From JANPPS01 sp965246835 (lineage in GTDB: Bacteria > Pseudomonadota > Alphaproteobacteria > Acetobacterales > Acetobacteraceae): 64,000 nucleotides of DNA. The DNA lies in contig CBDFFQ010000001.1 in NCBI GenBank assembly GCA_965246835.1, positions 1,488,001 through 1,552,000 of the forward strand, in the 5' to 3' direction. Below the pieces are notes generated by a model, which ran no database searches, had not been told where the DNA came from, and saw only the letters and a list, made by a program, of their open reading frames with translations. The position numbers were made by a program, and so were the translations under genes. This document shows, one piece after another, positions 1 to 8,621 of the stretch (position 1 is its first letter; each line of letters starts with the position of its first letter).

Positions 1-1
1 C

Positions 2-1399
2 TTCACGGGCTTCCCCGAGATCCTCGATGGCCGCGTCAAAACCCTGGTGCCGCAAATCCACGGCGGCATTCTGGCCCGGCGCGACGACGCCGATCACCTC
101 GCGCAAATGGCCGCCCACGGCATCGAGCCGATCGACCTCGTGTGCGTGAACCTCTACCCGTTCGAGCAGACCGTGGCCGCCGGCGCCGCGCCCGCGGACT
201 GCGTGGAGAACATCGACATCGGCGGCCCCGCCCTGATCCGCGCCGCCGCCAAGAACCACGACCACGTAGCCATCCTGACCGAACCCGGCCAATACCCCGG
301 CGTGATCGCCGCCCTGGCCCAGGGCGGCACCACGCACCCGCACCGCGTGGCCCTCGCCGCCGCCGCCTATGCCCACACAGCCGCCTACGACTCCGCCATC
401 GCCGCCTGGTTTGCCCGCGACGAGGCATTCCCCAACCGGCTCACCCTCTCCGGCCGGCTGCGCCAAACCCTGCGCTATGGCGAAAACCCGCATCAGCAGG
501 CCGCCTTCTACGTCACCGGCGCCCGCCCCGGCATCGCCACCGCCCGGCAGATCCAGGGCAAGGAGCTGTCCTACAACAACCTCAACGACACCGACGCCGC
601 CTTCGAATGCGTGGCCGAGTTCGACGCCCCCACCGTCGTGATCGTGAAGCATGCCAACCCCTGCGGCATCGCCACCGCCGCCACCCTCGCCGAGGCCTGG
701 GACCGGGCGCTGCGCTGCGACCCCGTCTCGGCCTTCGGCGGCATCGTGGCTCTGAACCGCACCCTCGACGCCGAAACCGCCACCCGCGTGGCCGGCCTGT
801 TCACCGAGGTGATCGTGGCGCCGGACGCAACGGAGGAGGCCCGCGCCATCCTCTCCGCCAAGAAGAATCTTCGGCTGCTGCTCACCGGCGGCCTGCCGGA
901 CCCGGCTTCACCGGGCATGGCCATCAAAACCGTCGCGGGCGGCTTCCTGGCGCAATCGCGCGATGCCGGCAGGATCGGCGCCGGGCAGCTCCGCACGGTG
1001 ACGCAGCGCGCACCCACGCAGGCCGAACGCGCAGACCTGATCTTCGCCTTCCGCGTCTGCAAGCACGTGAAATCCAACGCCATCGTCTATGCGCGGGACG
1101 GCGCCACCACGGGCATCGGCGCCGGGCAGATGTCGCGGGTGGACAGCGCCCGCATCGCCGCCTGGAAGGGCGCGGAGGCCGCCCGCGCCGCCGGTCTGGA
1201 GCGGCCGTTGACCGAGGGCAGCGTCGTCGCTTCCGACGCGTTCTTCCCCTTCGCCGATGGGCTCGAGGCCGCGATCGCCGCCGGCGCCACCGCCGTCATC
1301 CAACCCGGCGGCTCCCTCCGCGACGCCGAGGTCATCGCCGCTGCCGACCGCGCCGGCATCGCCATGGTGCTGACCGGAATGCGCCACTTCCGCCATTGA
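2..1399 (+). CDS. purH: Bifunctional AICAR formyltransferase / IMP cyclohydrolase, 5' end cut by window
   Basis: PurH catalyses the last two steps of IMP synthesis: formylation of AICAR with 10-formyltetrahydrofolate, then ring closure. The frame is open from base 2 to TGA at 1397-1399, giving about 465 residues; full PurH proteins are around 520, so only the extreme N-terminus is missing. The N-terminal cyclohydrolase part begins in the conserved GRVKTL loop, which here reads KTLVPQIHGG instead of the usual KTLHPxxHGG. The formyltransferase part carries the LRYGENPHQ and VKHANPCG motifs, and the C-terminus has a typical SDAFFPFxD and QPGGS ending. Family assignment is secure. The next gene follows after 44 bp on the same strand. 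Confidence 0.97.
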   Translation, partial: FTGFPEILDGRVKTLVPQIHGGILARRDDADHLAQMAAHGIEPIDLVCVNLYPFEQTVAAGAAPADCVENIDIGGPALIRAAAKNHDHVAILTEPGQYPGVIAALAQGGTTHPHRVALAAAAYAHTAAYDSAIAAWFARDEAFPNRLTLSGRLRQTLRYGENPHQQAAFYVTGARPGIATARQIQGKELSYNNLNDTDAAFECVAEFDAPTVVIVKHANPCGIATAATLAEAWDRALRCDPVSAFGGIVALNRTLDAETATRVAGLFTEVIVAPDATEEARAILSAKKNLRLLLTGGLPDPASPGMAIKTVAGGFLAQSRDAGRIGAGQLRTVTQRAPTQAERADLIFAFRVCKHVKSNAIVYARDGATTGIGAGQMSRVDSARIAAWKGAEAARAAGLERPLTEGSVVASDAFFPFADGLEAAIAAGATAVIQPGGSLRDAEVIAAADRAGIAMVLTGMRHFRH

Positions 1400-1443
1400 G
1401 GCGCCCGCGCTAGCCTCCCGGAAAAGGCCAAGGGAGATACGAA

Positions 1444-2553
1444 GTGGACGTTCGCGCCGCCATCGCCACCGCCGCCGGGCAACCGCTCAGCATCGAGACC
1501 GTGCAACTCGACGGCCCCCGCGAGGGTGAGGTCCTGGTCGAGATCAAGGCGACCGGCATTTGCCACACCGACAAGTTCACCCTGTCCGGTGACGATCCGG
1601 AGGGGATGTTCCCCGCGATCCTCGGCCATGAGGGCGCCGGTATCGTGGTCGATGTCGGACCCGGCGTCCGCACCCTGAAAAAGGGCGACCACGTCATCCC
1701 GCTCTACACGCCGGAATGCCGCGAATGCGACTACTGCCTCAGCCGCAAGACCAATCTGTGCCAAAAGATCCGCGTCACCCAGGGCCGCGGCGTGATGCCG
1801 GACGGCACCAGCCGGTTCAGCTTCCAGGGTAAGCCCGTGCTGCACTACATGGGCTGCAGCACGTTCGCGAACTACACCGTGCTGCCGGAGATCGCGCTGG
1901 CCAAGGTCCGGGCGGACGCGCCGTTCGAGAAGATCTGCTACATCGGCTGCGGCGTCACCACCGGGGTCGGCGCCGTGATCTTCACCGCCAAGGTGCAGCC
2001 CGGTGACAACGTGGTGGTGTTCGGCCTGGGCGGCATCGGCCTCAACGTCGTGCAGGGCGCGCGGCTCGCGGGCGCCGACATGATCGTGGGCGTGGACATC
2101 AACCCCGGCCGCCGTGCGCTGGCCGAAAAGTTCGGCATGACGCATTTCGTGAACCCGAAGGAACTCACGGGCGATATCGTCCCGCATCTGGTCGAGCTCA
2201 CGAAGGGCGGCGCCGACCATAGCTTCGAGTGCGTGGGCAACCCGACGCTGATGCGGCAGGCGCTGGAATGCGCGCACAAGGGCTGGGGCCGCAGCACGAT
2301 CATCGGGGTGGCCGGCGCCGGGCAGGAGATCAGCACGCGGCCGTTCCAGCTCGTGACCGGCCGGGTCTGGGGCGGCAGCGCCTTCGGCGGCGCCCGCGGC
2401 CGCACGGACGTGCCGAAGATCGTGGACTGGTACATGGAGGGCAAGATCAACATCGACGACCTGATCACCCACGTGCTGCCGCTCGAGCGCATCAACGAGG
2501 GTTTCGACCTCATGGCGTCAGGCGAGAGCATCCGCAGCGTGGTGGTGTTCTAG
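1444..2553 (+). CDS. frmA: S-(hydroxymethyl)glutathione dehydrogenase / class III alcohol dehydrogenase
   Basis: A zinc-dependent medium-chain dehydrogenase of 369 residues. It oxidises S-hydroxymethylglutathione, formed from formaldehyde and glutathione, with NAD+. The start is GTG, supported by a GGGAG ribosome site about 8 bases upstream. The structural-zinc cluster is seen as ECRECDYCLSRKTNLC, the catalytic-zinc region as GHEGAG, the nucleotide fold as GLGGIGLNVVQGA, and the class III signature as ECVGNPTLMRQALECAHKGWG. With XoxF and PQQ genes in the same window, formaldehyde detoxification is the natural role. No S-formylglutathione hydrolase gene is adjacent. The family call is strong; substrate preference is inferred. 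Confidence 0.95.
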   Translation: MDVRAAIATAAGQPLSIETVQLDGPREGEVLVEIKATGICHTDKFTLSGDDPEGMFPAILGHEGAGIVVDVGPGVRTLKKGDHVIPLYTPECRECDYCLSRKTNLCQKIRVTQGRGVMPDGTSRFSFQGKPVLHYMGCSTFANYTVLPEIALAKVRADAPFEKICYIGCGVTTGVGAVIFTAKVQPGDNVVVFGLGGIGLNVVQGARLAGADMIVGVDINPGRRALAEKFGMTHFVNPKELTGDIVPHLVELTKGGADHSFECVGNPTLMRQALECAHKGWGRSTIIGVAGAGQEISTRPFQLVTGRVWGGSAFGGARGRTDVPKIVDWYMEGKINIDDLITHVLPLERINEGFDLMASGESIRSVVVF

Positions 2554-2563
2554 GCTGCGTGGT

Positions 2564-2761
2564 CTAGGCAGGCGCTTCCGCCGGCCGGTCCAATTCGCAG
2601 CGCCAGCCTTGCAAGCGATAGCGGGGGTGGCTCGCCACATACCGCTGCGCCTCAGTCTGCGCCTTCAACGTGCATTCCATCGCGCTGCCCACGGGCTCCC
2701 GGACCTCGCGGCGTTCCAGGCAACGGTCGGGCTCGCTGGACAGGCAATAGACAAGGACCAA
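2564..2761 (-). CDS. Small conserved-looking protein of unknown function, start uncertain
   Basis: A short protein whose core reads LVLVYCLSSEPDRCLERRE, then a paired cysteine region and a C-terminal LQGWRCELDRP. The cysteine spacing and WRCE ending resemble small conserved hypothetical proteins I have seen beside other proteobacterial genes, but I know no function. There is no ATG at the start of the core. A TTG at 2761 gives 65 residues; an ATG at 2863 gives 99 but would run through the start of the exported protein encoded on the other strand. A strong GGGGAGG lies 5 bases before an in-frame ATC pair, so the true start is unclear. It is convergent with the dehydrogenase gene, ending 10 bp from its stop. 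Confidence 0.55.
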   Translation of the reverse strand: MVLVYCLSSEPDRCLERREVREPVGSAMECTLKAQTEAQRYVASHPRYRLQGWRCELDRPAEAPA

Positions 2762-2765
2762 TTCG

Positions 2766-3449
2766 ATGATGGCGACCTCCCCTCGGCTATTATGGATGGG
2801 ACTATGGGCCGCGCTGCTGGCCACAGCCACACAAGTTCGCGCCCAGGCGCCGGCGGAGGACACGCGGCCCCTGAGCCCGGCGCAACAAGCCCTGTTCGAA
2901 ACCCCCCACCTTCAAAATGTGACCCGGCCCGGAACGCTCGACTACAGCTACACACGCGGCGGCATGGCGGATCGCGTCGCGGTGCATGTGCGCCAGGTGA
3001 ACGCGGACGGCACCAAGAACCTGTCTTTCGACTACTTGTCCGGCCCCAACCAGGTGCAATTCCCCGCACTGGACCATTTCCGCGGCAACCCGCTGCTGAT
3101 GCTGACCCTGGAGCGGGACGTGCTGCAGATGAAGGAGGCGGTCGGCCTCTCGACCTCCTATTTCCGCAACAAGGTCCGGGAATCCTTCGTGACGGCGGCC
3201 ACGGTGCGTGACGCGACCTTCACCCTCGATGGCGCCGCGGTCCCGGCGCAGGAGATCACGGTGCAGCCCTTCGCCGGGGACCAAAGGTTGACACACATCC
3301 CGTCCTTGCAGGCAAAAACCTACGTCTTCGTGCTGGCCCCAGCCGTCCCCGGCACACTGGCCGAAATCCGCATCTCGACCCCCGCCGACGCAACGATGAA
3401 GACCGAGGCCGTCCAGCAGAGGACGGTGTTCACCGGAGTGAGCCCATGA
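2766..3449 (+). CDS. Exported protein of unknown function
   Basis: 227 residues. The first 26 form a clear Sec signal peptide (LLWMGLWAALLATATQVRAQ). The mature part has no cysteine or obvious catalytic motif, and looks like a beta-rich periplasmic domain with two or three strands alternating with short polar loops (LPLT-type hydrophobic stretches such as GNPLLMLTLERDV and KTYVFVLAPAVPG). An AAGGA site lies about 9 bases before the ATG. The stop overlaps the start of the next gene by 4 bp (ATGA), so the two exported proteins are translationally coupled and probably work together. I do not recognise the family; the neighbourhood suggests, but does not prove, a role in periplasmic alcohol oxidation. 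Confidence 0.75.
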   Translation: MMATSPRLLWMGLWAALLATATQVRAQAPAEDTRPLSPAQQALFETPHLQNVTRPGTLDYSYTRGGMADRVAVHVRQVNADGTKNLSFDYLSGPNQVQFPALDHFRGNPLLMLTLERDVLQMKEAVGLSTSYFRNKVRESFVTAATVRDATFTLDGAAVPAQEITVQPFAGDQRLTHIPSLQAKTYVFVLAPAVPGTLAEIRISTPADATMKTEAVQQRTVFTGVSP

Positions 3450-3793
3450 TCCGCCTCCTGGCCATGTCCCTGATCCTGCTCCCCACCCTCGCCTCGGCCC
3501 AAATGCGGCACCCCCGGCACGACTACCCCACGGCGGCCCGCGCCGATTACGTGATCGGCTGCATGGCCAGCAGCAACTTCAAGCGCGAATACCTGGACCG
3601 CTGCGCCTGCGGCATCGACGTGATCGCGGACCAGATGTCGTATGAAGACTACGAACAGGCCGACACGATCCTGCGCCTGCAACAAGGCGGCCTGGGCGAC
3701 CGCGGCTCCATGTTCCGCGACACGCCGATCGCGAAGGAGCGCACGGAACAGCTCCGGCGCGCGCAGGCGGAAGTGGCGTTGCAGTGTAGGTAG
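3446..3793 (+). CDS. Small exported cysteine-containing protein of unknown function
   Basis: 115 residues with a Sec signal peptide (MIRLLAMSLILLPTLASAQ). The mature protein has four cysteines: one in IGCMAS, a CxC pair in DRCACGIDV, and one two residues from the C-terminus, so disulfides in the periplasm are likely. Coupled to the preceding exported protein by a 4-bp ATGA overlap. No heme motif (CxxCH) is present. I do not recognise a named family. It ends 39 bp before a convergent gene, with a hairpin between. Confidence 0.72.
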   Translation: MIRLLAMSLILLPTLASAQMRHPRHDYPTAARADYVIGCMASSNFKREYLDRCACGIDVIADQMSYEDYEQADTILRLQQGGLGDRGSMFRDTPIAKERTEQLRRAQAEVALQCR

Positions 3794-3801
3794 CTGCCTC
3801 T

Positions 3802-3825
3802 CCCTCTCCCGCCAGCGGGAGGGGG
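3802..3825. terminator. GC-rich hairpin between convergent genes
   Basis: An inverted repeat with arms CCCTCTCCCGC and GCGGGAGGGGG around a two-base centre, lying in the 39-bp gap between two convergent stops (3793 and 3833). It could terminate both strands. It has no T-run, so intrinsic termination is not certain. Similar CTCCCGC/GCGGGAG elements are common intergenic repeats in GC-rich proteobacteria. Confidence 0.5.
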
Positions 3826-3832
3826 AACGAAG

Positions 3833-4639
3833 TCAGCTCCTGCTCTCCAGCGGGAACTCCGCCCGGAACTTCGCCTGCGTCGAATCCTGCATGTCCACCT
3901 GCACCGGCCCGGCCCCATGCGGCACGAAGCCGAAGGTGATCACCGGATCCTCGCTCAGTGAGATATCCGCCGCCACCGTCAGCACCGTGTCCCCGCCCTG
4001 CGAGATAACGATGTCCTGGATGTAGCGCGGCGGGACGAAGTGCCGGGTCACCTGGTCCATCTGCATGCCGTTATTGTTGGGATGGCTGATCAGCAACTGC
4101 GCCATCGTCGCCTCCCCGTCCGGCGCCTCCCGGTCCACGCGCAGCTTCATCTGGCCCAGGCGGGACATCGCGACCTGCGGGTCCTTGCTGGAGGGCGCGG
4201 AGCAGCCGCCGGCCGCCTTCACATACCGCTCGGCTGCGAACAGCCGGCCATCCTCGGTCTCGGCAATGGCATGGATCAGCGTGTACTGGTCCACCCGCAC
4301 CCGCGTTTTCAGCATGCGCGGATCGGCTGATGGCCCGAAGGTGAAGGTGCCCGCGAGCGGCGAGGGATTGCCGTCCACCACCAGCCACACCGCCTTCACG
4401 CGCCCCCCACCCGTGCCGCCCCCGGCCGAGAGCGTGACCGTAACCGGCACCAGCGCCGCATCCAGCGCCCGCGCCGGCGCATCGAGCGCGATCACGCCGC
4501 TGCCATCCGTCACCACCCGGTCCCCGAACACGGCATGCCGGAGGTCCTGCCACCGCGCGGCCCTAGCCTCCGGGTCTTCCTCGGCCCAGGCCGGAGACAC
4601 CAGGCCGCATACCAGGATCAGCGCCGCAATGGTCCGCAT
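3833..4639 (-). CDS. Quinoprotein dehydrogenase-associated SoxYZ-like carrier protein
   Basis: 268 residues starting MRTIAALILVCGLVSPAWA, a Sec signal peptide. The mature protein resembles a SoxY-like domain followed by a SoxZ-like domain fused in one chain. A single cysteine in AAGGCSAP sits where SoxY presents its substrate-carrying GGC cysteine, although here it is between the two domains rather than at the end. The C-terminal half, with the HPNNNGMQMDQVTR stretch, is SoxZ-like. The family is found next to PQQ enzymes rather than sulfur-oxidation genes. The job is unknown; a covalent carrier in a periplasmic oxidation relay is the usual proposal. It lies 5 bp after the metallohydrolase gene, in the pqq transcription unit. 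Confidence 0.85.
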   Translation of the reverse strand: MRTIAALILVCGLVSPAWAEEDPEARAARWQDLRHAVFGDRVVTDGSGVIALDAPARALDAALVPVTVTLSAGGGTGGGRVKAVWLVVDGNPSPLAGTFTFGPSADPRMLKTRVRVDQYTLIHAIAETEDGRLFAAERYVKAAGGCSAPSSKDPQVAMSRLGQMKLRVDREAPDGEATMAQLLISHPNNNGMQMDQVTRHFVPPRYIQDIVISQGGDTVLTVAADISLSEDPVITFGFVPHGAGPVQVDMQDSTQAKFRAEFPLESRS

Positions 4640-4644
4640 GACAG

Positions 4645-5544
4645 CTACTCCCACTCGAGTTCCTTGAAGGCACTCGTCACGTTGCGGCCGTGGTAGTCGT
4701 CGAACAGCGCCCACTGGCCGCGCTCGGCCTGTCCGATCGTGTCGACGGCGCGCTCGATGTCGCCGCCCCGGGCGATCATGGCACGGATGTCCCGCACGAG
4801 GCCGGTCAGATAGCGGTGCTGCGCGGCTCCGGCACCGGGCCACTCCACCAGCGGCGGCCCATGCCCCGGCACCACAAGCCGCGCCCGCACCGCCGCCATC
4901 TCCCGGAGCCAACCCAGGATGCTGCCATCCAGCGCCGGCACCCGGTCCACGAACAGCAGATCGCCCACCCACAGCAGCTCGCCATCCCGGACCGACAGAT
5001 CGTTATCGGTATGCGCCGTCGGATGCGCATGCAGGTGCAGCGTGCGGCCGCCGAGGTCGAGCGTGACGTCGTCCTGCACCAGCAGGCCCGGCTTCGCATA
5101 ATCCCCCGCTGCATCCAGCCCCAGCAGATCGGCCAGCGAATTCCGATAGAACTCGCCCCGCTGCACCAGCAGCCGCTCCATCCGATGGTGCCCCACGAAG
5201 ATCGGCGCATCGTCCACGAACGCCGCGGCGCCGAACACGTGGTCTGGGTGCAGATGCGTCATCACCACATAGCGGATCGGCAAACCCGTGCGGGCGCGGA
5301 TGGCGGCGCGTAGCCCGGCGCCGTCCGCCAGGCTGCCGCCGGGGTCGATCACCGCCACCGCGTCCCGGCCCACCACGAAGCCGATATTGGCGATGCCGTC
5401 CTGGTTCTGGACGCTCGCTTCCTCATGCACGCCGGGGCGGACGAAGCTGCCGGGCGCGACCTCGGTCATGGCATGGGGCGCGGCGCCGGCGGGCAGCGGC
5501 AGGAGTGCCGCAGCGATGCCCAGCAGCGCGCCCCGGCGTTTCAT
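4645..5544 (-). CDS. Quinoprotein relay system zinc metallohydrolase
   Basis: 299 residues with a twin-arginine-like or Sec signal peptide (MKRRGALLGIAAALLPLPAGA). It is a metallo-beta-lactamase-fold enzyme of the SoxH-related group: the zinc motif is THLHPDHVFGA near residue 105, followed by TAHTDNDL, WVGDLLFVD and VPGHGPP, all expected ligand positions. The family occurs with PQQ-dependent dehydrogenases and the SoxYZ-like carrier, and may release something from that carrier. Substrate unknown. Its ATG overlaps the pqqE stop by 4 bp, which places it firmly in the pqq operon. Confidence 0.88.
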   Translation of the reverse strand: MKRRGALLGIAAALLPLPAGAAPHAMTEVAPGSFVRPGVHEEASVQNQDGIANIGFVVGRDAVAVIDPGGSLADGAGLRAAIRARTGLPIRYVVMTHLHPDHVFGAAAFVDDAPIFVGHHRMERLLVQRGEFYRNSLADLLGLDAAGDYAKPGLLVQDDVTLDLGGRTLHLHAHPTAHTDNDLSVRDGELLWVGDLLFVDRVPALDGSILGWLREMAAVRARLVVPGHGPPLVEWPGAGAAQHRYLTGLVRDIRAMIARGGDIERAVDTIGQAERGQWALFDDYHGRNVTSAFKELEWE

Positions 5545-6662
5545 GTCACCAGCGCCGCCGTGCGCATGCGGCGATAGACCAGCGCCGGCGCCGGCGCCAC
5601 GGCATCCGCCACCGCCGCCGCCATCAGCGCGTGATGCGGTGACAGCGCACAGGCCGGGTCGGTCGCGGCAGCGTCCCCGGTCAGCGCCAGAGCCTGGCAC
5701 CGGCAGCCACCCCAATCGATCTCGCGCTGATCGCAGGACTGGCAGGGCTCCGGCATCCAGGCCGTGCCGCGAAACCGGGCAAATGACGGATCGTGCAGCC
5801 AGATCTCCTCGAGTGAGGCCGATCGCACGCTTGGAAAATGCATCCCCGTCAGCGTCTCCGCCGCATGGCACGGCAGCGCCAGCCCGGCCGGCGTCACGTT
5901 GACGATCCGCCGCGCCCAGCCGCCCATGCACGCCTTCGGCCGCACCGCATGGTAATCCGGCACCACGTAGTCGATCGTGACCTCGCCCCGTAGCGCCACC
6001 CGCGCCGCCTCCACCTGCTCGGTCGCGCGGTCCAGCTGCGCGCGGTCCGGCATCAGCGCCGCGCGGTTCTCCAGCGCCCAGCCATAATACTGCACATGCG
6101 CCACCTCGATCCGCGACGCACCGATCTCCTGCCCGAGCGCCAGCATCTCCGGCAGCCGGGCCAGGTTCTGCCGGTGCACCACGAAGTTCGCCGTGAGCGG
6201 CAGCCCGGCCGCGCGGATCAGCGCCGCAACCGCCAGCTTCTTCGCGTGCCCCTGGCGATAGCCGCCCAACCGGTCCGCCTCCGCCGCATCCGCGTCCTGG
6301 AAGCTAAGCTGCACGTGATCGAGCCCGGCCGACGCCAACGCCGCCAGCGCCGAGGCATCCAGCATCACCCCTGATGTAATCAGGTTGCTATACAGCCCCA
6401 CCGCCGCCGCATGCCGCACCAGCTCCAGCAAATCCTTCCGCGCAGTCGGCTCCCCGCCCGAAAAATGCACCTGCAGCACGCCGAGCGCCGCCGCCTCGTC
6501 CAGCACGCGCAGCCAGGTCGCGGTATCCAGCTCCGTCCGCGCCCGCTCCAGGTCGAGCGGGTTGGCGCAATACGGGCACGCCAGCGGGCAGCGATGGGTC
6601 AGTTCAGCCAGCAGCGCCAACGGAGGAGGGGGGGGCGGTTCGATCCCCATGCTTGCACTCAT
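5541..6662 (-). CDS. pqqE: PqqA peptide cyclase (radical SAM)
   Basis: 373 residues. PqqE forms the carbon-carbon bond between Glu and Tyr side chains of PqqA, the first committed step of PQQ synthesis, with PqqD as peptide chaperone. The radical-SAM cluster cysteines are C25, C29 and C32 in CPLACPYC. The C-terminal SPASM domain shows the cysteines of KACMGG, LPCHA, PCQSCD and GGCRC that bind auxiliary clusters. A run of six prolines (residues 9-14) precedes the barrel. The ATG overlaps the pqqD stop by 4 bp. Confidence 0.97.
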   Translation of the reverse strand: MSASMGIEPPPPPPLALLAELTHRCPLACPYCANPLDLERARTELDTATWLRVLDEAAALGVLQVHFSGGEPTARKDLLELVRHAAAVGLYSNLITSGVMLDASALAALASAGLDHVQLSFQDADAAEADRLGGYRQGHAKKLAVAALIRAAGLPLTANFVVHRQNLARLPEMLALGQEIGASRIEVAHVQYYGWALENRAALMPDRAQLDRATEQVEAARVALRGEVTIDYVVPDYHAVRPKACMGGWARRIVNVTPAGLALPCHAAETLTGMHFPSVRSASLEEIWLHDPSFARFRGTAWMPEPCQSCDQREIDWGGCRCQALALTGDAAATDPACALSPHHALMAAAVADAVAPAPALVYRRMRTAALVT

Positions 6663-6919
6663 AACCGGATGGCTCCCTTGTCGCGGAGGTCATGCAGCAT
6701 CGTATCCACGTCGGCGGCGATCAGGTCCCGCGGCGCCGCGAACTGCACCGCCAGCGTGTCCACGATCTCCGGCACGGTGCGCACGCCATCGACCAGCTTC
6801 AGCACCTCGACCGCCGGGCCCTCCAGCAGGAACAGCCGCTCCGGCGCCAGCACGACCCAGGAATCCCGCACCTTGTCGTGCCGGAGCCGAAAACCGCGGT
6901 TGAACGCCGGGGCGGTCAC
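6659..6919 (-). CDS. pqqD: PqqA-binding peptide chaperone PqqD
   Basis: 86 residues with a GTG start at 6919. PqqD binds the PqqA peptide and presents it to PqqE. The sequence shows the usual winged-helix-like pattern: GFRLRHDKVRDSWVVLAPERL, then a helix with GPAVEVLKLVDG, and VPEIVDTL. A longer reading from an upstream codon would add about 28 residues lying within pqqC; the GTG is preferred because it overlaps the pqqC stop by 4 bp (GTGA) and gives the normal family length. Confidence 0.93.
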   Translation of the reverse strand: MTAPAFNRGFRLRHDKVRDSWVVLAPERLFLLEGPAVEVLKLVDGVRTVPEIVDTLAVQFAAPRDLIAADVDTMLHDLRDKGAIRL

Positions 6920-7659
6920 GGCCGGAACGCCCCCGGTGGCACATGACCCGGCGCCACATACGCGTACGCCAACGCATCCAGCTGGGACCACAGCACGTCG
7001 CACTTGAACCGCAGCGCCGCCAGGACCTGCTCCTGCAGCGCGCGCGTGGTGGCGTGGCGGTCGATGTAGTCCAGCGCGAAATCCACGTCCTTCGGCGCCT
7101 GCGTCAGCCGCGGGGTGAAATAGGCCAGCGTGTCCTTCGTCACGAAATCATAGTGCGCGAGCATGCCCGACACGCGCTCGGCAATGATCGTCGGTGAGAA
7201 CATTTCTGTCAGCGACGACGCGATCGCCTCCAGCACGCTGCGATCCCGCACGAACGCCACATACGCATCCACCGCGAACCGCGTGCCCGGCAGCAGCCCG
7301 GCCGTGCTCTCGACATAGGCGGGATCGAGCCCCACGCCCTCCGCCAGTTTCAACCAGCGCGCGACCCCGCCCATCTTTGCTGAGTCGGGCCCCGGTCCGG
7401 TGCCGTCGTGATCCTCCAGCCGCGAGCGCCAGGCCCGGCGCAGCTCCGCCGTCGGCAGCCGGGCCAGCAGCGTCGCGTCCTTCGCCGGGATCCGGCTCTG
7501 GTAGTAATACCGGTTCAACGCCCAGGCCTGCACCTGGCCCCGGTTCAGCTCGCCGCCATGCAGCATGCGGTGGAACGGGTGGTTGTTATGATACCGCTCG
7601 GCCCCGATCGCCCCCAGGGCCTCCCGCAGCCCGGCCGGGGACAGCACCCGCTCGCTCAT
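6916..7659 (-). CDS. pqqC: Pyrroloquinoline-quinone synthase
   Basis: 247 residues. PqqC is a cofactor-free oxidase of the heme-oxygenase fold that carries out the final ring closure and eight-electron oxidation to PQQ. Seen motifs include RYHNNHPFHRMLHGG at the N-terminus, LNRYYYQSRIPAKDA, EDHDG, and RFAVDAYVAFVRD. The start ATG overlaps the pqqB stop by 4 bp. Length and motif order match the family. Confidence 0.97.
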   Translation of the reverse strand: MSERVLSPAGLREALGAIGAERYHNNHPFHRMLHGGELNRGQVQAWALNRYYYQSRIPAKDATLLARLPTAELRRAWRSRLEDHDGTGPGPDSAKMGGVARWLKLAEGVGLDPAYVESTAGLLPGTRFAVDAYVAFVRDRSVLEAIASSLTEMFSPTIIAERVSGMLAHYDFVTKDTLAYFTPRLTQAPKDVDFALDYIDRHATTRALQEQVLAALRFKCDVLWSQLDALAYAYVAPGHVPPGAFRP

Positions 7660-8576
7660 AGGGTCATCTCCATCCCGTCGAACCCGATTTCCCAGCCCGC
7701 CGCCACGACCTCGGCGCATTCGGGGCTTTCCGCCAGCAGGATGGGGTTCGAGTTGTTGATGTGCAGCAGAACGCGGCGCCCCGCGTCGATGTTCGCAAAC
7801 TGCGCCAGGACGCCGTCGGGGCCGGAGACGCTCATATGCCCCATCCGCTGCCCCGTCTTGGCGCCCAACCCGGCGCGGACCATCTCGTCATCGCTCCACA
7901 GCGTGCCGTCGAAGAACACGGCGCCCGCTCCCTGGAGCTGCGCGGCCAACGCCGGAGTCATGCGGGCGCAACTCGGCACGAACATCAGCGTGGCGCGGCC
8001 ATCCGAAACGGCGGCGCCGACCGTCTGATCGCTCTCCTCCAGCACCGGCATCGCATCGGATGTTTCAAGATAGAGCGGCACCTTGCCCGGCACCGGGAAC
8101 AGCCGGACCGTAAGCCCGCTCGGTGCCCCATCCGGCAACGGAACCGCCGTCTCGGCCCCGAGCGCGATCCGGCTCCGTGTCACCACATCCCGCGCCAGCA
8201 CCTCGAAAATCGGATTACGGTCCAGCACGTCATGCACCCTCGATGTGGCCAGGACGGTCAAGGGCTGACGCTCCCGCAGCGTCAGCAAGCCGGCGATCGC
8301 ATCCACGTCACCCCCGGTCAGCACCACGGCCGCGATCGGGCTGGAGCGGAGACCGTGGTTCGGATGCAGCGCCGGGGTCTGCTCGATCTGGTGCCGCAAA
8401 TCGGGCGAGGCGTTCAGCACGACCCAATGCCGGCCATCCGCGCTCACGGCCAGCGACGCCTGCGTGCGGGACCGGGCTGCAAGATCGCCCGCACGGGCCC
8501 GTTGACACGCCGGAGCATGCGAATTCCACTGCGGAAAAGCACCGCCCGCTGCTGCGCCCAGAACGACGACGCGCAT
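7656..8576 (-). CDS. pqqB: PQQ biosynthesis protein PqqB
   Basis: 306 residues. PqqB is a metallo-beta-lactamase-fold protein that hydroxylates the cross-linked tyrosine in PQQ maturation. It begins MRVVVLGAAAGGAFPQWN, with the family's CxRAR-like stretch next (CQRARAG). Other conserved blocks are LNASPDLRHQI, VVLTGGDVDAIAGLLTLRE, FFDGTLWSDDEM, GHMSVSGPDG and the C-terminal LLHINNSNPIL. The gene lies 45 bp after pqqA, the usual spacing. Confidence 0.96.
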   Translation of the reverse strand: MRVVVLGAAAGGAFPQWNSHAPACQRARAGDLAARSRTQASLAVSADGRHWVVLNASPDLRHQIEQTPALHPNHGLRSSPIAAVVLTGGDVDAIAGLLTLRERQPLTVLATSRVHDVLDRNPIFEVLARDVVTRSRIALGAETAVPLPDGAPSGLTVRLFPVPGKVPLYLETSDAMPVLEESDQTVGAAVSDGRATLMFVPSCARMTPALAAQLQGAGAVFFDGTLWSDDEMVRAGLGAKTGQRMGHMSVSGPDGVLAQFANIDAGRRVLLHINNSNPILLAESPECAEVVAAGWEIGFDGMEMTL

Positions 8577-8621
8577 CGCGTTACGCCCGGACCGGGAAGC
8601 CCGATCCGGGTCGCCGCAGCC

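Noticed and set aside
46..70. KTLVPQIHGG in PurH as a lost active-site residue
   Set aside because: The lysine of the loop is kept; the His-to-Val change may be normal for this lineage and cannot be judged without an alignment.
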